The translations under genes and the position numbers were made by a program. Below the pieces are notes generated by a model, which saw nothing but the letters and a program-made list of their open reading frames with translations, was not told where the DNA came from and made no database searches. A DNA stretch of 64,000 nt from Diplocloster agilis. Lineage in GTDB: Bacteria > Bacillota > Clostridia > Lachnospirales > Lachnospiraceae. Within the stretch, counting starts at the first letter, position 1. Each line of letters opens with the position of its first letter. Below are positions 50,540 through 60,183 of the stretch, piece after piece. The DNA lies in NCBI RefSeq assembly GCF_019042275.1, contig NZ_JAHQCW010000012.1, forward strand, positions 1 to 64,000, given 5' to 3'.

Positions 50540-50720
50540 GCTGTTTCTCCTATAAAACACAGGCGGAACTTCTCAAATCTCCGCCCTCCATATATAAAAT
50601 ATTTATCAGTCTGCACAATGCGAATTCTGATAAACTGTATTATATCATTTTTTGAAAGATTATGGAACCCTTAAGATTTTCTTTAGCCGCCTTAAGGTTT
50701 ACTTATAATAATGATTTAGA

Positions 50721-50790
50721 GAGGGACCGGCACCTTTCGGCCGCAAAGCAGAACCTTCAGGAGCCGCATAGAGAAAGGACCTGTCCCCTC
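50721..50790. repeat. REP-like hairpin element, copy 2
   Basis: GAGGGACCGGCACCTTTC (from 50721) pairs with GAAAGGACCTGTCCCCTC (ending 50790). It lies between rpsR and gdpP. The loop is about 30 bases. Confidence 0.7.
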
Positions 50791-50816
50791 CCATTAGGCG
50801 CGTTTTTTCATGGGGC

Positions 50817-50842
50817 AAAAAGGGCCGCCCATCGGGCAGCCC
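50817..50842 (-). terminator. Terminator after rpsR
   Basis: On the minus strand GGGCTGCCC-GAT-GGGCGGCCC forms a nine-bp stem (one G-T) with a three-base loop, followed by TTTTT. Confidence 0.88.
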
Positions 50843-50849
50843 ATCCTTT

Positions 50850-51113
50850 TTAATCAACCGTATACGGCATCAGAGCGATATGTCTTGCTCTCTTGATCGC
50901 AACCGTCAGCGCACGCTGATGCTTTGCACAGTTGCCGGTAATTCTTCTGGGAAGAATTTTACCTCTTTCAGAGACATATCTTTTTAATTTGTTTACATCC
51001 TTGTAATCGATCTCGTTGTTCTCTTTACCACAGAACACGCAGACTTTTTTCCTTCTGCGGCCGCCGCGTCTCTTCATCGGACCACCCTGGCCATCAGGTC
51101 TGTTATATGCCAT
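50850..51113 (-). CDS. rpsR: 30S ribosomal protein S18
   Basis: An 87-residue small-subunit protein. [21 protein letters not shown] carries a CxxC pair, the zinc-containing form, and [20 protein letters not shown] is the S18 signature. It pairs with S6 on the platform. It is the last gene of rpsF-ssb-rpsR and is closed by the terminator eight bases away. Confidence 0.98.
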   Translation of the reverse strand: MAYNRPDGQGGPMKRRGGRRRKKVCVFCGKENNEIDYKDVNKLKRYVSERGKILPRRITGNCAKHQRALTVAIKRARHIALMPYTVD

Positions 51114-51154
51114 TGTTCATTACCTCCTATCAGATTAAAAACCGCTCAATTTCA

Positions 51155-51610
51155 TCAGTTAAACGGCAGCTCTTCATCGATTCCATCCGGAATATTCATG
51201 AAGCCGTCACCAACCGCCTGGCTGGGTTCCGGTCTGCCCGCATCCTGAAATCCACCTGCATTAAAGCCCCCTGCATTATTTGCACTGGAGTTTTTGCTTT
51301 CAGCGAATTCAATGTCATCCGCAATGATCTGTACGGAATAGACTTTCTCGCCGTTTCTGTTCGTATAATTGTCATTCTGGACACGGCCGCTCAGCAGCAT
51401 CCGCATTCCTTTGTGGAAATAACGCTCTACGAACTCGGCCTGTTTGCCGAATGCAGTACAATTAAAGAAATCCGTATCGGTATCGCTGTTACGGCTGAAC
51501 CGGCGGCTGACAGCCAGTGAAAATCTGGCGATCGCCATGGAGTTTTCTCCACCGGAATACCGAACTTCAGGATCTCTGGTCAAATTCCCCATTAAAATAA
51601 CTTTGTTCAT
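51155..51610 (-). CDS. ssb: Single-stranded DNA-binding protein
   Basis: A 151-residue SSB. The OB fold (MNKVILMGNLTRDPEVRYS to IIADDIEFAE, 1-105) is followed by a Gly/Asn/Ala-rich tail and the acidic tip DEELPFN that recruits partner proteins. It lies between rpsF and rpsR, the usual place. Confidence 0.98.
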   Translation of the reverse strand: MNKVILMGNLTRDPEVRYSGGENSMAIARFSLAVSRRFSRNSDTDTDFFNCTAFGKQAEFVERYFHKGMRMLLSGRVQNDNYTNRNGEKVYSVQIIADDIEFAESKNSSANNAGGFNAGGFQDAGRPEPSQAVGDGFMNIPDGIDEELPFN

Positions 51611-51640
51611 ACTGACTCCTCCTATATGTGCACAGTCGTC

Positions 51641-51928
51641 TTATTCACCCTGTTTTACGCACAAATAGCGGATTACATTTTCCATGATCCGGATACGTCT
51701 CTCGATCTCTGCCGGAGCATCAGAATCCGCCTCAAACTGGATAAAGTAATAGAAGCCTTCTCTCATCTTCTGGATCTCGTAGGCCAGTCTCTTCTTGCCC
51801 CATTCGTCCACTTTGGTGATGGTTCCGCCGAAGCGTTCCACGTACCCTTTGATCTTTTCGATGGTAGCGACTCTCTCTTCGTCTTCAATCTTTGCAGTTA
51901 AGACGACTGCCAATTCGTACTTGTTCAT
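51641..51928 (-). CDS. rpsF: 30S ribosomal protein S6
   Basis: A 95-residue S6: MNKYELAVVLTAKIEDEER at the start, FGGTITKVDEWGKKRLAYEI near 33 and YYFIQFEADSDAPAEIERR near 60. It binds S18 as a heterodimer. It is the first gene of the ribosomal/replication unit, behind a strong promoter and a structured leader. Confidence 0.98.
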   Translation of the reverse strand: MNKYELAVVLTAKIEDEERVATIEKIKGYVERFGGTITKVDEWGKKRLAYEIQKMREGFYYFIQFEADSDAPAEIERRIRIMENVIRYLCVKQGE

Positions 51929-52023
51929 GTGTTCTTACACCTCCTTATGGTCTTTGGCCCCCTGTCAGCGCAGGGAACAAGGATTAAATCATCGGTTCCT
52001 TGCGGAACGAATAATATATCACG
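51929..52023 (-). promoter_or_regulatory. Structured leader of rpsF, candidate S6:S18 autoregulatory site
   Basis: The 95-base leader holds two hairpins on the minus strand: GTTCC-GCAA-GGAAC (52008-51995) with CCG right after, and CCCTG-CGCTGA-CAGGG (51975-51960). Leaders of rpsF in many bacteria bind S6:S18 through a CCG-containing hairpin. Whether this one matches the motif is uncertain. Confidence 0.45.
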
Positions 52024-52030
52024 AGCTACT

Positions 52031-52059
52031 ATAATAGCACAGATTGTCCGTGATTTCAA
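52031..52059 (-). promoter_or_regulatory. Promoter of rpsF-ssb-rpsR
   Basis: On the minus strand TTGAAA (52059-52054) and TATTAT (52036-52031) are 17 bases apart. The -35 overlaps the end of the upstream DUF951 gene. Confidence 0.8.
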
Positions 52060-52238
52060 GGTTTTTTGCGAAGATCTTTCGTGTTTTTTTCCACTATTTT
52101 CCTGGCGATCATGATCTGATGTCCGCATCCCATGCATTTCAGACGAAAGTCTGCTCCCACCCGGAGTATTTCCCACTCCTGGCTGCCGCAGGGATGCTGC
52201 TTTTTCAGTTTTACGATATCTCCCACTTCATAGTCCAT
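52056..52238 (-). CDS. DUF951-family protein
   Basis: A 60-residue protein, MDYEVGDIVKLKKQHPCGS at the start and LKCMGCGHQIMI near 34. This matches the DUF951 (YyzM) pattern with a HPCG motif and a CxxC pair, common near rpsF in Firmicutes. The function is unknown. Its last codons overlap the rpsF promoter, and it abuts the sirtuin gene upstream. Confidence 0.88.
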   Translation of the reverse strand: MDYEVGDIVKLKKQHPCGSQEWEILRVGADFRLKCMGCGHQIMIARKIVEKNTKDLRKKP

Positions 52239-52979
52239 CTATCTGCCTCCATGTACCTGTATCTGGCTCATAATTTCTCCGATACTGCCCTGTACCAGCA
52301 GGTCCGCCTTATAATCCATGCCGGTGGGCGCCTTATTAATCAGGACCAGTTTGCCGCCTCTGTAATAATCGATCAGTCCGGCCGCCGGATATACGACCAG
52401 AGACGTGCCTCCGATGATCAGAATGTCCGCTTTTTCTATATATCTTACGGCTTTGGAAAGGATCTTCTGATCCAGTCCCTCTTCATATAATACTACATCC
52501 GGCTTAATCTTGCCGCCGCACTCGCAATGAGGCACCCCCCGGGATTCCGTAATAGCCTCAACCGGGTAGAATCGGCCGCAGCGGGAGCAGTAATTGCGCA
52601 GCACGCTTCCGTGCAGCTCCAGCACCTCCCGGCTGCCCGCTTTCTGGTGAAGGCCGTCGATATTCTGGGTAATCACCGCCCGCAGCCTGCCCGCCTGCTC
52701 CAGTTGGGCCAGTTTCTTATGGGCCTCATTGGGCACGGCATCCAGGTAGAGCATCTTGTTCCGGTAGAACCGGTAGAATTCTTCCGGCTTTCTCTCATAA
52801 AAGGTACGGCTCAGCATCGTTTCGGGCGGATAGTCATACTCCTGATGGTACAGTCCGTCCACGCTTCTGAAATCGGGAATGCCGCTTTCCGTCGACACCC
52901 CCGCGCCTCCGAAAAATACGATGTTATCGCTGCTGTCGATCCACTCCTGTAATATTTTGATGCTATCCACTATCTTCAC
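52239..52979 (-). CDS. Sir2-family NAD-dependent protein deacylase
   Basis: A 246-residue sirtuin that removes acyl groups from lysines using NAD. FGGAGVSTESGIPDFRS near 24-40 (NAD loop) and TQNIDGLHQKAG near 104 precede the catalytic His in LELHGSVLRNYC near 122. Four zinc Cys follow (CSRC near 132, CECG near 155), then GGTSLVVYPAAGLI near 195. It is CobB-like in length and has its stop joined to the DUF951 start. Confidence 0.93.
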   Translation of the reverse strand: MKIVDSIKILQEWIDSSDNIVFFGGAGVSTESGIPDFRSVDGLYHQEYDYPPETMLSRTFYERKPEEFYRFYRNKMLYLDAVPNEAHKKLAQLEQAGRLRAVITQNIDGLHQKAGSREVLELHGSVLRNYCSRCGRFYPVEAITESRGVPHCECGGKIKPDVVLYEEGLDQKILSKAVRYIEKADILIIGGTSLVVYPAAGLIDYYRGGKLVLINKAPTGMDYKADLLVQGSIGEIMSQIQVHGGR

Positions 52980-53000
52980 CTCTTATTCAGGCCGTTTCTG

Positions 53001-53876
53001 TTACAGCCTCTTGGCGTGAACCACAAAACGCACGCCCTTGTCTTTGGTACAGGTGGACAGACTGACAATCTTATCATCGGAAGTCACCGCCACCCCGGTA
53101 TCATACAGAGATAAATCTTTGATCGTCTGAAGGTACGACGCATAGCTTTCCTTGGAGCCAAACCCGTTGGTGTAGGTCTCAGACTCCGGCTCCGCCTCAT
53201 GGCAGGAGAAGATCTGATACATGTAATCCCCCTGAGGAGTGTAGATCCAGAAGAACTGGTTCGCCTCATAGTAGGACTGGTCCTTATATTTTTTCAGCAG
53301 TCCGAACATGGAACCGTTTTTCATGTTATGTCCGTAGATGAAGGTGTTATCATCCTGGAAATCCGGGTTGTTTGTGTATTCCACAAAGATAGCGCCCACG
53401 CTGTTTCTGGTGTTTTTCACCGTATGGGTCAGGTAATAATCATTGTCCCCGGTCTGAACCACCGGATAGTTGATATCGATATTTTCAAACTCGATCCAGC
53501 CCACGATATCTGAATTAATGGCCTTCAGCTCGTCAAAACTGGCTCGGGATATGGTCTCGGTCAACGGCTTCTCGTCCTCTGTCTCCGCCGCGATTCCCCC
53601 CGACGCTTCGATCTTTTGGGGTTCCGGTTCTTCTTCCGAAATATATTGTTCCAGTTCTTTGTATTCATCGGTACCCTGTTTGTACCCCACAAAGATGGAG
53701 ACCAGCTGCCAGGCGGCAAACAAAAATACCAACACAGCGATCACAAGCACTGCCTTGCTGGCTGCCGACCACCCCTTTCCGCTCTTTTTCCCCTGCGAGT
53801 GTTTTTGCGGCTTATGCTCCTCTTCGCGTTTTTCTCTTTCTTCCTTTATATCATCATCAAGATCCAGAATGTCCAT
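53001..53876 (-). CDS. Class B sortase
   Basis: A 291-residue membrane-anchored transpeptidase that attaches surface proteins to the cell wall. A charged N-terminus (1-37) and one membrane helix (AVLVIAVLVFLFAAWQLV, about 45-62) are followed by the sortase barrel. The catalytic His is in FIYGHNMKNGSMFG near 178, Cys in VSLSTCTKDKG near 275 and Arg in VRFVVHAKRL at the end. YTNNPDFQDDNTFIYGHNM is class B style. No sortase substrate gene with a C-terminal sorting motif is visible in the window. Confidence 0.92.
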   Translation of the reverse strand: MDILDLDDDIKEEREKREEEHKPQKHSQGKKSGKGWSAASKAVLVIAVLVFLFAAWQLVSIFVGYKQGTDEYKELEQYISEEEPEPQKIEASGGIAAETEDEKPLTETISRASFDELKAINSDIVGWIEFENIDINYPVVQTGDNDYYLTHTVKNTRNSVGAIFVEYTNNPDFQDDNTFIYGHNMKNGSMFGLLKKYKDQSYYEANQFFWIYTPQGDYMYQIFSCHEAEPESETYTNGFGSKESYASYLQTIKDLSLYDTGVAVTSDDKIVSLSTCTKDKGVRFVVHAKRL

Positions 53877-54003
53877 TAGGCTCTCCTTTCTTGCCGTTAC
53901 TCATTAGTTTCTGCGCAGCCGTAGTAAATCTTTTCTTATCAAATATACCACATCTTCTTCCATATTAAAATAGCTTACCGCTTACTATCAAGAATTTTCC
54001 ATA

Positions 54004-54032
54004 TAAAAAAAACAGCCTGTTCATAGGCTGTT
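54004..54032 (-). terminator. Terminator after tRNA-fMet
   Basis: On the minus strand AACAGCCT-ATGAAC-AGGCTGTT is followed by a T-run, seven bases beyond the tRNA. Confidence 0.88.
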
Positions 54033-54038
54033 CTATAG

Positions 54039-54112
<74 letters not shown>

Positions 54113-54229
54113 TCGCTTGATGCTTTATTAGTATAGTACGTTTCATTGGTAATGTCAAGTTTATATCTTATTATATGCCGGAATTTCAGGAATTATTCCT
54201 GATTTTCCGGCTTGCGATGGAATACATCA

Positions 54230-54314
54230 GGGACAGGCGCAAGCCATTCCTGGTTGACAGAAAGCCCCATTCCATGGGGCTTTCCGCCGTTTCGAATCGA
54301 TTTGCGCCTGTCCC
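54230..54314. repeat. REP-like hairpin element, copy 3
   Basis: GGGACAGGCGCAA (from 54230) and its complement TTGCGCCTGTCCC (ending 54314) enclose an inner perfect hairpin, GAAAGCCCCAT with ATGGGGCTTTC (54260-54284). A T-run follows on the plus strand. It sits between tRNA-fMet and aconitase in a 300-base stretch without a gene. Confidence 0.85.
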
Positions 54315-54411
54315 TTTTTATACTCTTTTCGTTTTATGTTAACTTATTTCGGAGCTCAATCTTTTTAATTCATTCTCAATTATTCAGCCTCTGTAATTCA
54401 CCCTCAATCAT

Positions 54412-56697
54412 TCAGCCTCTGTAATAATTGATCAGGCAGCCTTTGAGAATGATACTGCGCTCGTCGTCGGTTAGCTCGCCTAATTTTAATTCGAATTCTT
54501 TCAGACCGCCGCTTACTACGTAGGCCTTGAGCTGTCCCTTCTTCTGCTCGATCACTTCACGGATGCCCGGGATGAACAGATAGTCCCCGTTTTTGAAGGG
54601 GAGATCCCCTTTTTCGATCAGGAAGGGCAGCATACCCCAGTTGATCAGGTTGGAACGGTATCTCTTGGTCGCGTATTCGTTGGCGATGTTAGCCCATCCG
54701 CCCAGTACCTTCTGACAGGATGCCGCCTGCTCTCTGGCGGAGCCGTCGCCGGGTTTCACGGCAAAGATGGTGCTTCCGATCCCCACATTTCCTTCGCCCA
54801 CTTCCGGATATTGGGTGTGGATCGCCTGGAAGACGGGTTTTAACTCTTCCAGAACGTCCAGCGGACAGGTGCCGGCTTCGATGGCTTTTTGCGCCTTCTG
54901 AACTTCCTTGGCGCGTCCCACGTAGGCGGGATCTTTTCTGGAAAGCGTGAACTCAGCCAGACCCAGAGGGTTGGAACGGTAGGATGAGGTCTCTCCGGAG
55001 GGGATCAGCTCATCGGTGGTTGTTACGGGATCGTGGATTTCGGAAACCACTTTTAAAACCATATTCTCAGGCAGCGCGGACATGGCCGGCCAGTCCTTAA
55101 TGTTGGGGCCGAACTTGATCTCTACGGACGGATCTGCCACTCCATGGCTGTCAAAGATTCTGTTTTGGTAAATTGTCTTGTCAAAATGATATTTCGGGCC
55201 GCGGTATTCCACATCCAGATCGGTGGCCGCGGTCAGGTAACCCTGATTGGCCGCCGTGGCGGCGATGGAACGGGCATCCATCAGCGCTACGGAAGAGATC
55301 TGTCCGCTCTGCAGCTTGGAACCCTCCCTGTTAGGGAAGTTCCGGGTGGTATGGCGAATGGAAAATCCGTTGTTGCAGGGCGTGTCGCCCGCACCGAAGC
55401 AGGGCCCGCAGAACGCGGTTTTCACTATGGCGCCGGTCTCCATCAGGTCGGCTATACAGCCGTTTCTCACCAGCTCCATATAGATCGGGGTGCTGGCCGG
55501 ATATACGCTCAGCGTAAATTCATCGGCCCCAATGCTTCTGCCCCGGACAATGTCCGCTGCGTCACAGATATTCTCAAAGCCTCCGCCGGCGCATCCCGCG
55601 ATGATACCCTGGTCCACATACAGTTTTCCGTTTCTTACCTTATCCCTTAATTTGAAATCCACAGCGCCGTCCAGGCTGACCAGCGCCTTCTTCTCACATT
55701 CCTCCAGGATATCCATCAGGTTCGCGTTTAATTCCTCTATCGTATAGGTGTTGCTCGGATGGAACGGCATGGCGATCATCGGCTTCACCTGGCTCAAATC
55801 CACATAGACGCACCCATCGTAGTAAGTTACGGCTCCGGGATTCAGCTCCTTGTATTCCTCCACCCGTCCATGGATGTCATAATATTCTTTTACCTTCTCA
55901 TCCGTCTTCCAGATCGAGGACAGGCAGGTCGTTTCCGTGGTCATCACATCGATGCCGATCCGGAAGTCCACGCTCAGCTGATCCACGCCGGGCCCGACGA
56001 ATTCCATCACCTTGTTATTCACATAGCCGTTGCCGAACACTTCCCCGATGATGGCCAGCGCCACGTCCTGGGGACCGACGCCTTTATCCGGCGTCCCCGT
56101 CAGATATACCGCCACGACTCCCGGCATATTGATATCATAAGTCTTGTTCAAAAGCTGTTTCACAAGCTCCGGTCCGCCTTCTCCCATAGCCATGGTGCCA
56201 AGCGCGCCATAACGGGTATGGCTGTCCGAACCCAGAATCATCTTTCCGCCGCCGGAAAGCATCTCTCTGGCATACTGATGGATAACCGCCTGGTGAGGGG
56301 GTACATAGACGCCGCCGTATTTCTTAGCGCAGGTCAGGCCAAACATGTGGTCATCCTCATTAATCGTACCGCCCACCGCGCACAGGCTGTTATGGCAGTT
56401 GGTCAGCACGTAAGGCACCGGGAACTTCTCAAGACCGGAAGCTCTCGCCGTCTGAATGATTCCCACAAAAGTAATATCATGTGAAGTCAGCTTATCAAAC
56501 TTAACCTGCAGCTTTTCCATATTTCCCGAAGTATTATGATCCTTCAAAATACCATAAGCCATGGTGTTTTTGGCCGCTTCTTCCCTGGTCGCCGTCTGTC
56601 CGTACTTATTCTGCAGAACCGCTGCGGCCTGCGGGCCGTCCTCAACCAGTTCCGTCCCGTGAACCAGATATACTCCGCTGTCATAAAGTTTTACCAT
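54412..56697 (-). CDS. Aconitate hydratase
   Basis: A 761-residue 4Fe-4S enzyme interconverting citrate and isocitrate. The first part has [13 protein letters not shown] near 118, [22 protein letters not shown] near 164 and a cluster Cys in [11 protein letters not shown] near 255. The other two cluster Cys are in [10 protein letters not shown] near 430, and the C-terminal swivel domain includes [14 protein letters not shown] near 680 and FIPGIREV. It is full length. It has no citrate synthase or isocitrate dehydrogenase neighbour here, and a methylcitrate or other hydratase role is a small alternative. Confidence 0.9.
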   Translation of the reverse strand: MVKLYDSGVYLVHGTELVEDGPQAAAVLQNKYGQTATREEAAKNTMAYGILKDHNTSGNMEKLQVKFDKLTSHDITFVGIIQTARASGLEKFPVPYVLTNCHNSLCAVGGTINEDDHMFGLTCAKKYGGVYVPPHQAVIHQYAREMLSGGGKMILGSDSHTRYGALGTMAMGEGGPELVKQLLNKTYDINMPGVVAVYLTGTPDKGVGPQDVALAIIGEVFGNGYVNNKVMEFVGPGVDQLSVDFRIGIDVMTTETTCLSSIWKTDEKVKEYYDIHGRVEEYKELNPGAVTYYDGCVYVDLSQVKPMIAMPFHPSNTYTIEELNANLMDILEECEKKALVSLDGAVDFKLRDKVRNGKLYVDQGIIAGCAGGGFENICDAADIVRGRSIGADEFTLSVYPASTPIYMELVRNGCIADLMETGAIVKTAFCGPCFGAGDTPCNNGFSIRHTTRNFPNREGSKLQSGQISSVALMDARSIAATAANQGYLTAATDLDVEYRGPKYHFDKTIYQNRIFDSHGVADPSVEIKFGPNIKDWPAMSALPENMVLKVVSEIHDPVTTTDELIPSGETSSYRSNPLGLAEFTLSRKDPAYVGRAKEVQKAQKAIEAGTCPLDVLEELKPVFQAIHTQYPEVGEGNVGIGSTIFAVKPGDGSAREQAASCQKVLGGWANIANEYATKRYRSNLINWGMLPFLIEKGDLPFKNGDYLFIPGIREVIEQKKGQLKAYVVSGGLKEFELKLGELTDDERSIILKGCLINYYRG

Positions 56698-56861
56698 AAA
56701 AACATATCCTCCTTCAACACGTTAATAAACGCTTAGTTTCAAAATGCTAAAAACAGCTTAAGGCATGCCTTATCGCCATTTTGGCTCCACAGCCATCTAA
56801 CATTATACATCATTCTCCTTTAAAACGCATCAAAAAAATAATCCCGGCCTTCCTCCAAGCC

Positions 56862-58025
56862 TTAAGCCTCGAATTTAATCACAAAGTAAACTTCATTATA
56901 TTGCGCCGAAAGGATGGGCTGATGACGGCATTCCAGCGGAAGCGGAAATCTTCGTGTCTCGTTTCTTACGCTTAAGATTAATTCTTCCTCGCTTTGTTTC
57001 AGATCCAGATCCCCTTTGTCCGCAAAAGGCAGGAAGATTTTTATGGTTAGACAGCCCGGCTCTTTTTGAAGATGAAAGATTTCTTTTTTAAAAAGAATAG
57101 CGGAGGGATCGGTGTCCCTGAACAACTGACGGCCAAGGGCCAGAAGCTGGGGAACGGCGCGGGCCTCCTGAGTCTGCAGCTCCAGATAGAAGCGGGGGAT
57201 TTCCGAGAAGCTTTCCCGGATTTCCCGCAGCCCGTCTTCCTGGCGTTCGATCCATTTGCTGAAGTAACCTTCCATAGCCCTGGCGGGATAGATTCTGTTG
57301 ATGATGACGGCATCTACATTGTAGCCGAACAGGTACAGGCAGGTGAAGGTCCGCCTGGTCTCCTGAATGACTATCTTTTCGGGCGTGGTTACCAGGCGGA
57401 TGCTGAGCGTGTCTTTGTCCGACAGCAGAGCCTGAAGACGCTGCATTTTGTCCATCACATATTCGATATCGTCAAATACATTGTCCGCGGGCATTGGAAT
57501 TTTCGTTATTTTTTCTATAGCCGGTCCGGCGATTTTGGCGCTTTTACGCTTAAAGGGGAGGATTTTTTCCATAAAGCCGGACAGCATCTCGGGATATTTG
57601 AGAAGGGAAAGGGTCTCTCCTGTAGGCGCGCAGTCTACGATCAGGACATCCCAGCTTTTTTGTTCGTAAATATCCAGGATTTTGAACATGGCAAATAGTT
57701 CTTCCAGCCCCGGGAATACCAACAATTCTTCTACCTCGATCCCGCCATTTCCCTTTATGGTAAGCATTTCCTTCAGATAGCTTTTCAGATGTCCCCAGCT
57801 TTTTTCGTTTTCGGACAGCGTATCGATTTCCAGGGCGTCCAGATTTTCCTGTATCTTGGTTATTTCTCCGCCTATTTTTTTATCAAACGCGTCTCCCAGA
57901 CTATGCGCCTGGTCCGTACTCATGATCAGTACCTTTTTTCCTGATTCCGAAAGCCTCAGGGCGGTGGCCGCCGCCGCCGTGGTCTTTCCCACTCCGCCTT
58001 TTCCCGTATAAATGATAATCCTCAT
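56862..58025 (-). CDS. ArsA/GET3-family ATPase (first of two)
   Basis: A 387-residue single-domain ArsA-type ATPase. P-loop YTGKGGVGKTTAAAA is near 6, STDQAHSLGDAF (switch I) near 36 and DCAPTGETLSLL (switch II) near 130. The C-terminal 65 residues (CLTIKIFLPFADKGDLDLKQ to the end) form an HSP20-like beta domain found in some ArsA proteins. No ArsB pump, ArsR or ArsC is nearby, so arsenite export is unlikely. Roles in membrane-protein or protein-complex assembly, as for GET3, are possible. It is last in a MarR-ArsA-84aa-ArsA series. Confidence 0.88.
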   Translation of the reverse strand: MRIIIYTGKGGVGKTTAAAATALRLSESGKKVLIMSTDQAHSLGDAFDKKIGGEITKIQENLDALEIDTLSENEKSWGHLKSYLKEMLTIKGNGGIEVEELLVFPGLEELFAMFKILDIYEQKSWDVLIVDCAPTGETLSLLKYPEMLSGFMEKILPFKRKSAKIAGPAIEKITKIPMPADNVFDDIEYVMDKMQRLQALLSDKDTLSIRLVTTPEKIVIQETRRTFTCLYLFGYNVDAVIINRIYPARAMEGYFSKWIERQEDGLREIRESFSEIPRFYLELQTQEARAVPQLLALGRQLFRDTDPSAILFKKEIFHLQKEPGCLTIKIFLPFADKGDLDLKQSEEELILSVRNETRRFPLPLECRHQPILSAQYNEVYFVIKFEA

Positions 58026-58045
58026 CTTCGGAACCTCCTTCTATT

Positions 58046-58300
58046 TCAATTTTCGTCTATATGAATCTTTCTCGCACCGCCGGACACATCTCCCGCCTCT
58101 CCCTTTCCGTCAGGTTCTTCCTGCCGGAAGGAATGAATCAGCTGCGCCCCCCATGAAGCCAGGCTCTCCGCCGCCAGTGCTTGAAACTCCCTGCCGATGA
58201 TTTCCAGATGGGGAACCGCCTGTTCCGGAAAGAGAGCCTTTATTGCCAGCCATTCATAGTGTTTTGCTTCTTTTATACGGTCTGCATTGCTTTTATTCAT
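58046..58300 (-). CDS. Unknown 84-residue protein between the ArsA genes
   Basis: The N-terminal half is helical in character (DRIKEAKHYEWLAIKALFP, then HLEIIGREFQALAAESLASW, 8-50). The tail from about 58 is Gly/Asp/Glu-rich and disordered-looking. No motif is recognised. It lies 20 bases from the first ArsA gene and 55 from the second, in the same direction, so it is probably co-expressed with and may partner the ATPases. Confidence 0.6.
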   Translation of the reverse strand: MNKSNADRIKEAKHYEWLAIKALFPEQAVPHLEIIGREFQALAAESLASWGAQLIHSFRQEEPDGKGEAGDVSGGARKIHIDEN

Positions 58301-58355
58301 CGTTTACCTCCATGGCGCGTTATTTTACACGTAAAGCTGCGGGTGATTATTTCCA

Positions 58356-59537
58356 TCATTGCGTACCGGCATCTGATTCCTGCCGGAAGCTAAGGCGGAG
58401 CTTTCCTTCTTCTAATCTGGCCGAAGTGATCAGATAGCTTTTCAGCGTATTGGGCAGCGGAATATTCCTCTTATAGTTTCCCAGACGGATTGCCACGTCT
58501 GTCTCGGTCTGATAGACTTCCAGGTCCTCCTTTTGGGCATTCGGCATGAATACGGTCAGGATATATCCGTCCTCCACCTGCTCAAACTGTTCCCTTCCGC
58601 CCTGTATCGCGGATCGAAACACTTCTTTCCCTGACAGCGCGTCTTCACAGATCCGCTCCACCGCCTTCACACCCCTGACTTCTTCCTCATACCAGGGAAT
58701 GCAGCATACGGGCAGCTCCGCGAAGCTCTCTTTCAGCTGGGCAATATATTTTTTCTGGATGTTCAGCCACTCGTCAAAGAAGGGGTTGCCGATGTTCTCC
58801 GGAATCACCCGGTTGATATACAGTCCGTCTACGTTAAAATTATACAGGTTCATGTACATATAATTTCGCTTTGTCTCCTCCACCACCATTTTTTCAGGCA
58901 TCGCCACCAGCCGTATGCTGGTCGTATTCCGGTCTTTTAAAAGTTCCTGGAGCCGGATCAGCTTCAGATACATCCGCTCGATATCGCTCATGGCCTGCCG
59001 GTTCGGAAGCTCCAGTTGAAACAGCCGCTTTGAGACCGGCGACAGTACCCGCATTGCCACCTTTCCTAGCGGAAACAGCTTCTCCATGTACCAGGAAAGC
59101 AGCTCTGGAAATTTTAGCAGCGACAGGGTCTCTCCCGTCGGCGCGCAGTCTACAATAATCCTCTCATAAACGCCGCTGTCCCAGATATCCGCGATCTTCA
59201 ACAGGGAAAACAATTCTTCCATTCCGGGAACCATACCGAAATCCTCCATATTCTTACCGCTGCTGTCCGGCAGCATTTTACCGATACATGAAAGAATATC
59301 CCGGAAATCCTGTTCCATCACATAATTGGGGTCGATCTCATAGAGATCCAGGTTCTCCTGCTGACGCACAGGTTCTTTTCCCAGCTTCCGCTCAAATACG
59401 TCTCCCAGATTATGCGCCATGTCCGTACTGACCAGCAGCGTACGCTTTCCCTCCCCGGAGCTTAATACCGCGTGGGCGGCCGCCACACTGGTTTTCCCCA
59501 CGCCGCCTTTTCCTGTAAAAATATAAATTCTGCTCAT
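58356..59537 (-). CDS. ArsA/GET3-family ATPase (second of two)
   Basis: A 393-residue paralogue of the 56.9-kb gene with P-loop FTGKGGVGKTSVAAAH, STDMAHNLGDVF near 36, DCAPTGETLSLLKFPELLS near 128 and the same C-terminal HSP20-like domain (ILTVFMPNAQKEDLEVYQTE near 325). The two proteins are clearly related but well diverged, so a heterodimer replacing the two-domain ArsA is conceivable. It starts with AGGAGG upstream and follows the MarR gene by 129 bases. Confidence 0.88.
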   Translation of the reverse strand: MSRIYIFTGKGGVGKTSVAAAHAVLSSGEGKRTLLVSTDMAHNLGDVFERKLGKEPVRQQENLDLYEIDPNYVMEQDFRDILSCIGKMLPDSSGKNMEDFGMVPGMEELFSLLKIADIWDSGVYERIIVDCAPTGETLSLLKFPELLSWYMEKLFPLGKVAMRVLSPVSKRLFQLELPNRQAMSDIERMYLKLIRLQELLKDRNTTSIRLVAMPEKMVVEETKRNYMYMNLYNFNVDGLYINRVIPENIGNPFFDEWLNIQKKYIAQLKESFAELPVCCIPWYEEEVRGVKAVERICEDALSGKEVFRSAIQGGREQFEQVEDGYILTVFMPNAQKEDLEVYQTETDVAIRLGNYKRNIPLPNTLKSYLITSARLEEGKLRLSFRQESDAGTQ

Positions 59538-59666
59538 CCTGTACCTCCTGCTCTTATACCAAACATTTTCGGTTCTCAGATCTTTTTCATTCCATTAATT
59601 CAATAGCTGAATATTTCGATTCTCGAAGTATATGTCCCGGCAAAAGGGCCATATACGCAGCCCCTT

Positions 59667-60170
59667 TTAACTGATCGGTATTTTCCTCACTTTGCGCCTT
59701 TGCGTCTTCTTCTCTTTTTCTTCCTTCATGACCACCTTTAACTTATCCATCATGCGGAAGAAGAGTTCCATCTCTTCCCGGCTGAAGTTTTCCAGGACTT
59801 TCCTGCCATAATACACCATCTCGCTTATGATGGACTGAATCTGTTCCGTTCCTTTTTCGCTGAGCCGGATCGTCACGACTCGTTTGTCTTCCGCGCTGCG
59901 GACTCTCAGAACGAGGTCCCGTTTCTCCATCCTTCCGACGATACCCGTTGCCGTGTTCAGCGGCACATTCATATATTCCGCCGCCCTCGTCATGTTCACT
60001 TCCTTCTCCCGATACAAAAGCCACAACAAAAACAGCTCATTCTTGGAACAGTCCAGCAGGATATTCTGCCAGATCTCCGGAGCCAGCAGCTCCTTCACCT
60101 CATCCACATATGCCGCGATATTCTGTTCTATTTCCAGTCCTATCTGATTATTCTTCATCTGCCCCACCAT
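59667..60170 (-). CDS. MarR-family transcriptional regulator
   Basis: A 167-residue winged-helix repressor type: MTRAAEYMNVPLNTATGIVGRMEKRDLVLRV (about 59-90) is the recognition helix and wing entry, followed by SAEDKRVVTIRLSEKG. A Lys/Arg-rich C-terminal tail (EKEKKTQRRKVRK) is unusual. It is first in the unit ahead of the ArsA genes. The start may be 60170 or the ATG at 60158. Direct repeats around its promoter suggest self-regulation. Confidence 0.88.
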   Translation of the reverse strand: MVGQMKNNQIGLEIEQNIAAYVDEVKELLAPEIWQNILLDCSKNELFLLWLLYREKEVNMTRAAEYMNVPLNTATGIVGRMEKRDLVLRVRSAEDKRVVTIRLSEKGTEQIQSIISEMVYYGRKVLENFSREEMELFFRMMDKLKVVMKEEKEKKTQRRKVRKIPIS

Positions 60171-60183
60171 TTACTTCATCATT

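Noticed and set aside
56862-59537. Arsenic resistance operon
   Set aside because: Two ArsA-like ATPases are present but no ArsB, Acr3, ArsC, ArsD or ArsR, and the regulator is MarR-type.
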